From: Halalkalibacter okhensis
Lineage (GTDB): Bacteria; Bacillota; Bacilli; Bacillales; Bacillaceae_D
Assembly: GCF_000787375.1 (NCBI RefSeq)
Contig: NZ_JRJU01000014.1
Span: 1-64,000 of the forward strand
Reading direction: 5' to 3'
DNA length: 64,000 nucleotides
Made by a program: the position numbers and the translations under genes. The notes under the pieces are model-generated. The model was not told the origin of the DNA. It made no database searches and saw nothing but the letters and a program-made list of their open reading frames with translations. This document shows positions 9,439-17,017 of this stretch, piece by piece (position 1 is the stretch's first letter; each line of letters opens with the position of its first letter).

Positions 9439-9534
9439 ATGTATCGTGCAATTTTAGTATTATTTTTTGTAATGATTGGCTTGACATTGTTTATTATGAG
9501 TGAAATTCGGGATTCGGCTCTCTTTTTCTTATAG
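9439..9534 (+). CDS. Putative 31-residue single-span membrane peptide
   Basis: ATG at 9439 gives MYRAILVLFFVMIGLTLFI followed by MSEIRDSALFFL: one hydrophobic segment with a short charged tail. The upstream Shine-Dalgarno is weak (GAAATGAG), but a good sigma-A-type promoter lies about 40 bp before it. I do not recognise a family. It could instead be leader sequence of the cotD region. Support is the promoter plus the membrane-like composition only. Confidence 0.35.
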   Translation: MYRAILVLFFVMIGLTLFIMSEIRDSALFFL

Positions 9535-9595
9535 ACAGAGACCCAAACAGTTGATTTAAAAGGGATTAGGCGGATAATTAGGTCAAACATCTAGT

Positions 9596-9623
9596 ACATG
9601 AAATACTTTTGTGACATAGGTTA
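9596..9623 (+). promoter_or_regulatory. Candidate sigma-K promoter of cotD
   Basis: AC (9596-9597), 17 bp, then CATAGGTTA (9615-9623) matches the sigma-K pattern AC...CATAnnnTA. In B. subtilis cotD is a late mother-cell gene transcribed by sigma-K, which fits this placement 35 bp before the start codon. Confidence 0.5.
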
Positions 9624-9657
9624 ATATTGACTCAAATAAAAAAGGAGGAATTAACTT

Positions 9658-10125
9658 ATGTTTTGCAAACCTAGACCTAAAGTTTGTAAACTGCCAACAA
9701 CAACTCAGGTGATGCCTGCACAAGTATCGCCAACTCAACATCAAGTTGTCGATAAAACGTGTGAGTATATCGTACCACATGTACACCCATCACACACTCA
9801 CTATAATACGAATCACGTTTATAAACATGTTGCGAGCTTTCCGCATACAACATCACAAAGTCAACAAATCTTTAATCAACAATTTGTACAGCCGGGAGGC
9901 CCAACTGCAGGCGGACCGGGATTTGGCCCTCAAGTAGCAGGATTTAATGGAGGTCCAGGAACGGGCCCTCAAGTAGCAGGATTTAATGGAGGTCCAGGAA
10001 TGGGCCCTCAAGTAGCAGGATTTAATGGAGGCCCAGGATATGGTCCTCAAGTAGCAGGATTTAATGGAGGCCCAGGATTCGGACCTCAAGCAGGTCCGGG
10101 GTTTGGTTGCGGTAGACGAAAGTAA
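9658..10125 (+). CDS. cotD: CotD-like inner spore coat protein with Gly-rich repeat tail
   Basis: The first 75 residues match CotD: cysteine near the N-terminus, then YIVPHVHPSHTHYNTNH and a His/Phe-rich VASFPHTTS. After about residue 80 there is a tail absent from B. subtilis CotD: four copies of GPQVAGFNGGPG (36 bp each) ending in GFGCGRRK. CotD is a structural component of the coat made in the mother cell. The RBS AAAGGAGGA is strong. Position between mrfB and ypsA matches B. subtilis. The repeats probably vary in number between strains by slippage. Confidence 0.85.
   Translation: MFCKPRPKVCKLPTTTQVMPAQVSPTQHQVVDKTCEYIVPHVHPSHTHYNTNHVYKHVASFPHTTSQSQQIFNQQFVQPGGPTAGGPGFGPQVAGFNGGPGTGPQVAGFNGGPGMGPQVAGFNGGPGYGPQVAGFNGGPGFGPQAGPGFGCGRRK
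9904..10090 (+). repeat. 36-bp tandem repeats within cotD
   Basis: Four near-identical 36-bp copies encode GPQVAGFNGGPG. Differences are mainly synonymous or at one variable Gly-x position (GTG, GMG, GYG, GFG). Confidence 0.8.
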
Positions 10126-10134
10126 TTATGGAAG

Positions 10135-10163
10135 AAGGGCGAACTGATTTCAGTTCGCTCTTT
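10135..10163 (+). terminator. Terminator of cotD
   Basis: A 13-bp stem with one G-U pair (AAGGGCGAACTGA with TCAGTTCGCTCTT) and a small loop, followed by T residues. Confidence 0.75.
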
Positions 10164-10184
10164 CTAGCAGGATAAGGTGATAAT

Positions 10185-10754
10185 TTGAAGACCATTGCCA
10201 TTTCAGGATATAAAGGACATGAACTTGGAATATTTGATCAAAAACATAAAGGAATTTATTACATAAAGAAAGCGATAGAACAGCGGCTTCGTTCGTTAGT
10301 GGAAGAGGGGGTAGAGTGGGTCATTATTAGTGGGCAGCTAGGGGTTGAATTATGGGCAGCTGAAGTTGTTATTGCATTAAAAGTAGATTACCCTCAAGTG
10401 CAATTAGCTGTTTTAACTCCTTTTCTACAGCAGGAGGAGAATTGGCAAGAAGCAACGAAATCTTATTATCAAGAAATTATTAATCAGGCTGATTTTGTTG
10501 ATAGTATTACGAAAAGGCCATATGACAATCCTGCTCAATTAAGACAAAAAAACGAATTTATTATTTCGAAAGTGGACGGCTTGCTGTTGCTATATGATGA
10601 GGATAAGCCTGGGTCTCCAACATACTACTTAGAAGTGGCTAAAAAGAAACAAGAGAAAGAGTCCTTTCCAGTGCTATTTATTACCCCAACTGACCTTGAA
10701 TTATTGGTTCAAGAAGAACAATTCGACAATTTTAGTACAGAGTGGGAATCGTAA
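10185..10754 (+). CDS. ypsA: YpsA, SLOG/DUF1273 family protein
   Basis: This 189-residue protein has a TTG start (MKTIAISGYKGHELGIF) after AAGGTGAT. The YpsA family has a Rossmann-like SLOG fold with a glycine motif near the N-terminus (SGYKGHE) and IISGQLGVELWAAE in the middle. It is conserved next to gpsB in Firmicutes and affects cell division in B. subtilis and Staphylococcus. A nucleotide-derived ligand is suspected for the fold but not known. It is probably the first gene of a ypsA-gpsB unit (about 78 bp apart). Confidence 0.9.
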   Translation: MKTIAISGYKGHELGIFDQKHKGIYYIKKAIEQRLRSLVEEGVEWVIISGQLGVELWAAEVVIALKVDYPQVQLAVLTPFLQQEENWQEATKSYYQEIINQADFVDSITKRPYDNPAQLRQKNEFIISKVDGLLLLYDEDKPGSPTYYLEVAKKKQEKESFPVLFITPTDLELLVQEEQFDNFSTEWES

Positions 10755-10831
10755 TTTAAATTGACAAGAAGGCAAACTTTTGGAAAAATAGATAGAGAAG
10801 CTGTTCATACACGTGGGTAGAGGTGAAGGAA

Positions 10832-11143
10832 ATGAACCAACAAAATATTCGTTTTACGGCGAAAGAAATACTTGAAAAAGATTTTAAAACGAGCATGAGA
10901 GGCTACAACCCAGATGAAGTTGATAAGTTTTTAGATGCTATTATACAAGATTACGAATTGTTTCAACGGAAAGTAGAGCTATTAGAGCAAGAGAATGCAC
11001 ACCTTAAGCGTGAAGTGAAGAAATTATCTGACAGATCGCAGCGTCAAGCACCATCTCAAACCGTTGGTAGTACAAATTACGATATACTTCAACGTTTGTC
11101 TAACTTAGAGAAGAAGGTCTTTGGAAGTAAATTGTACGAGTAG
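10832..11143 (+). CDS. gpsB: GpsB cell-cycle protein
   Basis: This 103-residue DivIVA-related protein couples peptidoglycan synthesis (PBP1) to division and elongation sites. The N-terminal domain shows [28 protein letters not shown], with the membrane and PBP-binding surface, followed by a coiled coil ([16 protein letters not shown]), a short linker, and the trimerising tail [19 protein letters not shown] three codons upstream is in frame, but the ATG at 10832 has GAGGTG 6 nt before it and matches other GpsB starts. Confidence 0.95.
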   Translation: MNQQNIRFTAKEILEKDFKTSMRGYNPDEVDKFLDAIIQDYELFQRKVELLEQENAHLKREVKKLSDRSQRQAPSQTVGSTNYDILQRLSNLEKKVFGSKLYE

Positions 11144-11153
11144 GTGTTATTTC

Positions 11154-11543
11154 ATGATCGATATTTATATTGATGGCGCAAGTGCAGGGGATCCTGGACC
11201 TTCCGGAGCGGGAATCTTTATTAATTATAAAAATGGTAAAGTTGAAAACCATTCCATTCCACTCGGGCAGATGTCAAATCATGAGGCAGAATATGAGGCA
11301 TTAATTACTGCGCTTGATTTATGCATTGAGCGTGGCATTAAGATGGTCTCGTTTCGGACTGATTCCAAGTTAATCGATGATGCAATTGAAAAACGTTATG
11401 TAAAAAACAAACGATTCCAACCATATTTAGAAAAAGCAATCGCTCGAATTGATCAATTTGAATTGTTTTTTATGAAATGGGTGCCAAGTAACCAAAATAA
11501 AAATGCTGATTCATTAGCAAGACAGGCCATTCGAAAAAATTGA
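11154..11543 (+). CDS. RNase HI family protein
   Basis: This 129-residue protein has the acidic residues of RNase HI: D in IYIDGASAGDPGPSGAG, E in NHEAEYEALI, D in RTDSKLI and D in NADSLAR. RNase HI cleaves RNA in RNA-DNA hybrids; Bacillus carries several small members (YpdQ, YpeP type) whose activity differs between species. The start at 11154 (MIDIYIDG) follows AGGTG and lies 10 bp after gpsB, so it is likely read together with gpsB. The tetrad is complete, so activity is plausible. Confidence 0.85.
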   Translation: MIDIYIDGASAGDPGPSGAGIFINYKNGKVENHSIPLGQMSNHEAEYEALITALDLCIERGIKMVSFRTDSKLIDDAIEKRYVKNKRFQPYLEKAIARIDQFELFFMKWVPSNQNKNADSLARQAIRKN

Positions 11544-11602
11544 AATAATTACCTGTTGAATCTTATCTTGTTTCAAGGTATACTTATTTTTGTCGCTTAA
11601 GA

Positions 11603-12015
11603 CAACGTTAAACATTCAGGTAATCGCTGCACGCTTGTCGTGTAGAGGAAAGTCCATGCTCGCACGGGCTGCGATGTCCGTAGTGTTCGTGCCTAGCCAA
11701 TTCATAAGCTAGGGTAGTCTGGTTTTGACTGGACTAACGGCAAGGTAAGCACCTACGTCATTTTTGATATGGTGTGATGCCTTTGAAAGTGCCACAGTGA
11801 CGTAGTCCATTCGGAAACGAGTGGAGTGGAACGAGGTAAACCCCACGAGCGAGAAACCCAAAATATGGTAGGGGCATCTTCTTAAACGGGAATTGAACTG
11901 TTGAGAAGGACTGGGAGTAAATCCTTTGTAGATAGATGATTGCCACCGGAGTACGAGGTTCATCACCGTTTGCAGTACAAAGGTACAGAACATGGCTTAT
12001 CGAATGTTTAATGGA
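11603..12015 (+). ncRNA. rnpB: RNase P RNA, type B
   Basis: Conserved blocks of Bacillus-type RNase P RNA are easy to read: GGTAATCGCTGC with GAGGAAAGTCCATGCTCGCAC near the 5' end, GTGCCTAGCCAA, GAAAGTGCCACAGTGACG, GTGGAACG, GGTAAACCCC, GAGCGAGAAACCCAAA, GGTAGGGGC, TAGATAGATGATTGCC, GAGTACGAGG and AACATGGCTTA near the 3' end. The ends TTAAACATTC and GAATGTTTAA pair as helix P1. This is the catalytic RNA for tRNA 5' maturation. The exact ends are estimates from P1. Confidence 0.95.
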
Positions 12016-12028
12016 TGATTTCTAGAAG

Positions 12029-12053
12029 AAACCCCTTTTAGGGGCTTTTTTTA
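12029..12053 (+). terminator. Terminator of rnpB
   Basis: A short stem AACCCCT with AGGGGCTT is followed by a run of seven T. Confidence 0.8.
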
Positions 12054-12150
12054 TTTATAGTGAATTTACTATGCTATAAAGTGATTATTATTTCATAGAA
12101 GAGCTAATATCCAGCACAAGGCTTTTGGGGTCTGATATATTTTGTGATGT

Positions 12151-12179
12151 TTGTCATCAGAAGTTGGAAATCGTATAAT
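12151..12179 (+). promoter_or_regulatory. Sigma-A promoter of ypsC
   Basis: TTGTCA (12151-12156), a 17-bp spacer and a perfect TATAAT (12174-12179), about 30 bp before the ypsC start codon. Confidence 0.7.
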
Positions 12180-12209
12180 AGAGGCAATATATTTGGTAAG
12201 GAGTACATA

Positions 12210-13355
12210 ATGGAAAAAGTGACGTTAATTGCAACGGCAACGATGGGGCTTGAAGCACTTGTTGCTCGTGAAGTAAAAGATCTAGGATATGAAGATGTAC
12301 AAGTTGATAATGGAAAGGTAACATTTACAGCAGATGTATCTGCCATTCCGCGAGCTAATTTATGGCTCCGTACGGCAGATCGTGTCAAATTAAAAGTAGG
12401 AGAATTTAAAGCTTATACATTTGACGAGTTGTTTGAAAAGACTAAAGCACTACCTTGGGCCGATTTAATCCCTGTTCATGCTGAGTTTCCGGTTATCGGC
12501 AAATCGGTTAAATCCAAGTTGTTCAGTGTGTCTGACTGCCAGGCGATTGTAAAAAAGGCTGTAGTTGAAAGTATGAAGAAGCGTTATAAGCGAGGGTGGT
12601 TTGATGAAGACGGGCCATTTTATCGTATTGAGGTAGCTTTACATAAAGATGTCGCCACACTTACGATTGATACGAGTGGAACAGGTTTGCATAAACGAGG
12701 TTATCGGTACCTCCATAATGAAGCTCCATTAAAAGAAACATTAGCTGCTGCGATGATTATGTTAACACCTTGGAAGCCAGATCGACCATTTGCTGACCCA
12801 TTTACTGGATCAGGAACGATTCCTATTGAAGCGGCGATGATCGGACAAAACATTGCCCCAGGCTTTAATCGAGACTTCGTATCAGAAGATTGGCATTGGA
12901 TTGGGAAGGATCGTTGGAATGAAGCTCGTCAGGAAGTTGAAGATGTAGCCAAATATGACCAACCTCTTGATATTTTAGGGGCTGATATTGACCATAGAAG
13001 TGTTGAATTAGCCCAAAATAATGCAATGGAAGCAGGCTTTGGTGAACTAATTTCATTTAAGCAAATGCAAGTAAAAGACTTTAGGCATCGTGGGGAGTAT
13101 GGCATTCTTGTTGGCAACCCTCCATATGGTGAACGGCTTGGAGAACGTCCAGAAGTAGAACAAATGTATAGAGACATGGGAAGAACGTTTCAATTGCTTG
13201 ATACATGGTCGATCTATATGTTAACTTCCCATGAAGGATTTGAAGAACTATATGGGAAAAAGGCGACAAAGAAACGAAAGCTTTATAATGGAAATTTAAA
13301 GGTGGATTATTATCAATTTTTTGGGCCGCGTCCACCGAGGAAAGAAGTCGAATGA
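12210..13355 (+). CDS. ypsC: YpsC, THUMP-domain class I rRNA methyltransferase (RlmL N-terminal type)
   Basis: This 381-residue protein resembles the half of E. coli RlmL that methylates guanine N2 in 23S rRNA. A ferredoxin-like/THUMP region covers residues about 1-160 (IATATMGLEALVAREVKDLGY). The SAM-binding region has DPFTGSGTIPIEAAMI and DILGADID, and the catalytic NPPY motif is in VGNPPYGERLGE. The ATG at 12210 follows GGTAAGGAG; an upstream in-frame ATG at 12144 overlaps the promoter and lacks an RBS. It ends with a strong terminator and is monocistronic. Confidence 0.9.
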   Translation: MEKVTLIATATMGLEALVAREVKDLGYEDVQVDNGKVTFTADVSAIPRANLWLRTADRVKLKVGEFKAYTFDELFEKTKALPWADLIPVHAEFPVIGKSVKSKLFSVSDCQAIVKKAVVESMKKRYKRGWFDEDGPFYRIEVALHKDVATLTIDTSGTGLHKRGYRYLHNEAPLKETLAAAMIMLTPWKPDRPFADPFTGSGTIPIEAAMIGQNIAPGFNRDFVSEDWHWIGKDRWNEARQEVEDVAKYDQPLDILGADIDHRSVELAQNNAMEAGFGELISFKQMQVKDFRHRGEYGILVGNPPYGERLGERPEVEQMYRDMGRTFQLLDTWSIYMLTSHEGFEELYGKKATKKRKLYNGNLKVDYYQFFGPRPPRKEVE

Positions 13356-13356
13356 T

Positions 13357-13395
13357 AAAAGAGGTTAACTCACATTTTGAGTTAACCTCTTTTTT
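13357..13395. terminator. Terminator of ypsC
   Basis: A perfect 16-bp stem AAAAGAGGTTAACTCA (13357-13372) with 13378-13393, 5-nt loop, T-rich end. Confidence 0.9.
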
Positions 13396-13593
13396 GATTG
13401 AAATTTTATTTAGATCTCTCGTGTTTGCATATTTAGGAAGGAAACATAGATGTCATTCTTCAGGTTGAGTCATCGTCCAAAAGATAATGGCCCTTTTTAT
13501 TTTGGCTTCTAAATGGATCACTAGTTTCCAAAGTCATACGTAGTAGCAATTAAATAAGACAAACATATTTTAAATAAGAGGAGGTGACATTTG

Positions 13594-13833
13594 ATGTTAG
13601 AGAAACGAGAAAAGTTAAAACTCATTTTAGAAGGGATTAATAATTTACCTATTCCAGGACTTTATCAGAGCACGGGACAAGTGGCGGGTGGTTGCACAAA
13701 TTTTTGTACAAATGTTTGCAGAACGTTATATCCGCTGCAGTTTTAGCAATGCTTTAATGACTGCATTGCTTGCCAACAAAGTACAATCTTTGAAACAGAC
13801 GAGTCGTTACTTGATGAAGGTGAAAAGAATTAG
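13594..13833 (+). pseudogene. Small Cys-rich protein gene with in-frame TAG
   Basis: A very good RBS (GAGGAGGTGACATTTG) precedes ATG 13594. The frame gives 50 residues, with three cysteines in CTNFCTNVC, and stops at TAG 13744. The same frame continues for 28 more codons (QCFNDCIACQQS...DEGEKN) to a second TAG at 13831, adding another triplet of cysteines with spacing C-x3-C-x2-C. Either the product is the 50-residue peptide, or a 79-codon gene has acquired an amber stop. I do not recognise the family. The cysteine triplets suggest metal binding or disulfide cross-linking, as in coat proteins. The neighbouring DUF1360 gene is 200 bp downstream. Confidence 0.4.
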
Positions 13834-14033
13834 TCGCTATTTGTGATGAAGAAGAAATCACTTTTAAATTTATTAGTCAACTAATGATTCTTTATGAAGT
13901 TAGTTAAAAACTGCCTCCGTTCCAACAGTTGGAAAGGTTCTAAATTGAATCGTTAGCCGTATCATAATTACAGAGGTATCTATGCTTATTAAGCCCAATC
14001 AATTGATTTAATAATGTAGGAGGGACGATAAAT

Positions 14034-14378
14034 ATGTTTGCAATCGAGTGGATTGACTTAGTAATATTGGTCCTCGCTTCATACAGGCTCACACGACTAA
14101 TTGTTTTTGATGAAATTACTTCTTTTATACGAAGCCCATTTTTAATGGTATCTTATCAAGAGAATGATGCAGGGCAATTGATAGAAAGTATTGAGTTTAA
14201 AGGAAAAGGCTTTCGTAACTGGGTGGGGAGGCTTTTAAGCTGTCATTGGTGTGTTGGTATTTGGACTTCGTTTGGAATAGTTTTACTATACATGTACTTT
14301 CCTGCCTTTTACCCATTACTTCTAATTCTGGCTGTTGCAGGAGCCGCCGCTTTCATTCAGTCAAAATCTGAATACTGA
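14034..14378 (+). CDS. DUF1360 sporulation membrane protein (YjcA-like)
   Basis: This 114-residue protein has one N-terminal membrane segment (WIDLVILVLASYRLTRLIVFD), a short loop, the family signature LLSCHWCVGIW, and a C-terminal hydrophobic hairpin. This matches DUF1360, whose B. subtilis member YjcA is produced in the mother cell under sigma-K. The conserved cysteines suggest thiol chemistry or metal binding. RBS AGGAGGGACG. It probably acts in the spore envelope; the exact role is unknown. Confidence 0.8.
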   Translation: MFAIEWIDLVILVLASYRLTRLIVFDEITSFIRSPFLMVSYQENDAGQLIESIEFKGKGFRNWVGRLLSCHWCVGIWTSFGIVLLYMYFPAFYPLLLILAVAGAAAFIQSKSEY

Positions 14379-14571
14379 CAAAATATCAATTAAATAATAA
14401 AAGTAGATAAAGAGAAATGTCTAAACAATTCGAGCATGAAATGAATACGATAAGTTAAGAAGGGCAATAACCAAGTAAGTACTATCAGATTGGAGAAGTA
14501 CAAAAAACAATGTAGAAGATCAAATTATCCTATATATACCAACTCTATAAATCAAAAAGGAGTGAATTATA

Positions 14572-14727
14572 GTGAAGCCTCGTAAGCCAATAGTAATAAA
14601 TAGTCGCGCTAAGAGTGTGCCTTTAGAGAAATCAAAGAATGTATCATCATCACAGCCTAAAGTAAAGAGGAAGAAAACGATTGTAAGGGCAGGGTGTTGC
14701 TTACGCAAAAAGGGTAAAACCAACTAA
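14572..14727 (+). CDS. Small basic protein with C-terminal CC motif (51 aa)
   Basis: GTG start after AAAAAGGAGTGA with good spacing. The product MKPRKPIVINSRAKSV... is strongly basic and ends RAGCCLRKKGKTN. A second gene at 28889 encodes a similar small basic protein ending KGGCCGKKG. Both have a basic, low-complexity body and a double cysteine close to the C-terminus followed by KKG. The pair lies inside the ATP-grasp/coat cluster, so a late spore structural or substrate role is plausible. I do not recognise the family, and it is below the usual length cut-off. Confidence 0.55.
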   Translation: MKPRKPIVINSRAKSVPLEKSKNVSSSQPKVKRKKTIVRAGCCLRKKGKTN

Positions 14728-14866
14728 ATAAAGTTAAACGTTCGATGCGTTATTTCTATACACACTTAGATTTCTAGGTTCTTTCAATATATTCCCCTTC
14801 CATTACCTGCTTAAGTAAATGATGTTAAAAGGTGTGAAGTTCACACATCCTTCCAAGGAGGTTATA

Positions 14867-15151
14867 ATGGTCCGCTATTTTATTAAAGTAAAGGGAAAAG
14901 TTCAAGGGGTTGGGTTTAGAAAATATACAAAAAAAATAGCAAAAAGATACAATGTCGTGGGATGGGTCCGCAATGTGGCAGATGGAACAGTTGAAGCTGA
15001 AATCCAAGGGAAGGTTAATGGTGTGGATCAAGTCATCAAAGCATTGAATAGAGGCAGTTCATCATCTAAGGTGCGATCGATTGAAGTAAACAAAATGAAA
15101 GGCTTGAAAAAATACAATTCTTTCAAGATTATATATAACTTAAAAGTATAA
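14867..15151 (+). CDS. Acylphosphatase
   Basis: This 94-residue protein has the acylphosphatase fold and signature: KGKVQGVGFRKYT with catalytic Arg18, then VVGWVRNVADGTVEAEIQG with catalytic Asn36. The enzyme hydrolyses acyl phosphates such as carbamoyl phosphate and 1,3-bisphosphoglycerate. The start at 14867 has AAGGAGGTTATA; an upstream in-frame ATG at 14819 has no RBS and adds unrelated residues. Monocistronic with its own terminator. Its C-terminus is unusually Lys/Ser-rich. Confidence 0.85.
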   Translation: MVRYFIKVKGKVQGVGFRKYTKKIAKRYNVVGWVRNVADGTVEAEIQGKVNGVDQVIKALNRGSSSSKVRSIEVNKMKGLKKYNSFKIIYNLKV

Positions 15152-15159
15152 AGTAACGA

Positions 15160-15204
15160 AGGTTGTCGAAAAGGAGATTTCATCCTTTTTCGGCAGCTTT
15201 TTTT
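15160..15204 (+). terminator. Terminator of acylphosphatase gene
   Basis: A stem GTTGTCGAAAAGGA with TCCTTTTTCGGCAGC (with G-U pairs) is followed by seven T. Confidence 0.8.
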
Positions 15205-15346
15205 ATAAAGATTTTTATAATGTTTGAATGATTTCTATGATTTCGTAATTTATATACTTCTTCTCCTTAATATGCCCTTCCTAATTATACTTTCAAGAAT
15301 AAGCTATTAATAAGAGAGCTGTAATCAGGTAAAGGAGGGAGATGGA

Positions 15347-16072
15347 ATGAAAATAAATGGTAGGAACAAATGGAGGATGTATCTTGCCATGAAAAGAAAC
15401 AAGAAGCTTAGGAAGTACCTTGTTCATACAAGATTATGGTCGAGAAACAGCTTGTACATGATGTTATTAAAATATAAATCAGTTGTAGTGAAGCCAAATA
15501 AGGGGTTAAAAGCAAGAGATATTTACTTTATAAGCAAGAAGGAAAAGGGCTATGAAATACAAATATATGAGAGAAAATATTATTTTTCTGAACGAGAACA
15601 AGTCTATAAATTTATGCAACGTAAGATTGGACAGGTTACCTATATTATTCAAAGACATATTGATATGGCAAAAATAAATGGAAATCCATTTGATATTCGT
15701 GTCATTATTCAAAGAAAATCATTATCTTCTCCATGGAAAGCAACAGCATATAAAATACGAGTTGCTAAAAAAGGGAGAAGGGTAACGAATGCAAGTAAAG
15801 GCGGGACAATTCTAACTTACAATGTAGCAATGAACAGCTGCAATATTCCTAAATCTATAAAAAATAATTTATTAGACCACATCAAGGAAGTGTCCGTATT
15901 AGCTTCAAAAACGTTAGGTCCTTATTATCCCAATAAGCGTCTATTTGGTATCGATATAGGAATAAAAGAAGATGGGTCGCTTCACATATTTGAAATTAAT
16001 CGGAGTCCGCTATTAAAAGGATTCTCTAAAATTCAACAAAAAAGGATTAGAATGTTTAGAAGAAGAAAGTAA
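15347..16072 (+). CDS. Short YheC/YheD-type ATP-grasp protein (copy 1)
   Basis: This 241-residue protein corresponds to the C-terminal ATP-grasp part of YheC/YheD spore coat-associated proteins. It has the nucleotide-binding lysine in VVVKPNKG, IIQRHIDMAKINGNPFDIRVIIQR, and the metal-binding FGIDIGIKEDGSLHIFEINRSPLLKGF. The N-terminal ~120 residues of full-length relatives in this window are missing, and translation starts at the domain boundary (GRNKWRMYLAMK). It is very basic. The RBS AAAGGAGGGAG is strong. The neighbour 37 bp downstream is a close paralogue, so this is a tandem duplication and probable operon. ATP-grasp enzymes form amide bonds through acyl phosphates; the substrate is unknown. 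Confidence 0.8.
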   Translation: MKINGRNKWRMYLAMKRNKKLRKYLVHTRLWSRNSLYMMLLKYKSVVVKPNKGLKARDIYFISKKEKGYEIQIYERKYYFSEREQVYKFMQRKIGQVTYIIQRHIDMAKINGNPFDIRVIIQRKSLSSPWKATAYKIRVAKKGRRVTNASKGGTILTYNVAMNSCNIPKSIKNNLLDHIKEVSVLASKTLGPYYPNKRLFGIDIGIKEDGSLHIFEINRSPLLKGFSKIQQKRIRMFRRRK

Positions 16073-16109
16073 ATTATTTTTGTTATACGAACTAAAAGGA
16101 GGGTGTAGG

Positions 16110-16847
16110 ATGCCAATGCGGTTAAGAGGAAGAAACAAATATAAAATGTACTTGGCATTAAAACAAAATAAATATATTAAATCGGCTCTTCCTTACACAA
16201 TGATGTGGAGTGAGAAAAATTTTGTCCGTATGTTAAGAAGATATAAGTCAGTTGTAATTAAACCAAACAATGGACAGCAAGGCCAAAAAATTTATTTTGT
16301 AAAAAAGGTTGGAGCTAAGTACGCTGTAAATATTAATCAAAAACATAAGGTATTTAATAATAGAAAGCGTGCTATTAATTATTTAAACAGGGTGACAAGC
16401 AAACGGAAATTTATTATTCAACAACAAGTGGACCTTGCAAGAATTGACGGGAAACGATTTGATTTCAGAATTATTGTTCAACGAAAGAAGAGGAATCATC
16501 CTTGGGTGGTAAATGGGGTGATTGTCAGAAGAGCAGGTAAGGGTTATATGGTAACAAATAGACGTCGACACGGGGTAGTCATGTCAGTAGAAGAAGCAAG
16601 GAAGAAATTAAACTTTAATGAGAAAGAAATTAGAAAGGTAGCTTATTTGGCAGCTAAGACATTAGGACGTTCTTTTCCTAATCAAAAGATCTTTGGTGTC
16701 GATATTGGAATGAATAAAAATGGTTCTCTTTATATCTTTGAATTAAATCGTTGGCCTTTATTGGAAGGGTTTCGAAGTTTAAAGAATAAAAGTCAAATTA
16801 AAAGAATTTTGTCATATAAAAAAATGGCTAGAAAGAGTAGGAATTAA
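16110..16847 (+). CDS. Short YheC/YheD-type ATP-grasp protein (copy 2)
   Basis: This 245-residue paralogue of the preceding gene starts at ATG 16110 after AAAAGGAGGGTG. Shared features: RGRNKYKMYLALKQNK, VVIKPNNGQQGQKIYFV, FIIQQQVDLARIDGKRFDFRIIVQR, FGVDIGMNKNGSLYIFELNRWPLLEGF. Like copy 1 it lacks the N-terminal domain. The high Lys/Arg content suggests binding to acidic polymers or coat layers. It is probably co-transcribed with copy 1. Function in the spore coat is inferred from the family. Confidence 0.8.
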   Translation: MPMRLRGRNKYKMYLALKQNKYIKSALPYTMMWSEKNFVRMLRRYKSVVIKPNNGQQGQKIYFVKKVGAKYAVNINQKHKVFNNRKRAINYLNRVTSKRKFIIQQQVDLARIDGKRFDFRIIVQRKKRNHPWVVNGVIVRRAGKGYMVTNRRRHGVVMSVEEARKKLNFNEKEIRKVAYLAAKTLGRSFPNQKIFGVDIGMNKNGSLYIFELNRWPLLEGFRSLKNKSQIKRILSYKKMARKSRN

Positions 16848-16881
16848 AATTGTAAAAAGAGTTTTTGAAAATGAACGTAAA

Positions 16882-16931
16882 AAGGGGGTGTACTCTGAAG
16901 GTCAAAATCAGACCTTTTGAGACATCCCCTT
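16882..16931. repeat. 50-bp imperfect palindrome between convergent genes
   Basis: AAGGGGGTGT...AAGGTC pairs with GACCTT...ACATCCCCTT, with a few mismatches. It lacks a clear T-run, so it is either a bidirectional terminator or the fused ends of a small mobile repeat; GGGGTGTCTC-like ends resemble transposon termini. Confidence 0.4.
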
Positions 16932-17017
16932 AATAAATGAGACCTCAAAGGGAACTTATAAAAGTCCATCTTATAGAGGTGAGAAAAGTTGTAGAACGAT
17001 CAATAGCTTTTTAAGAC

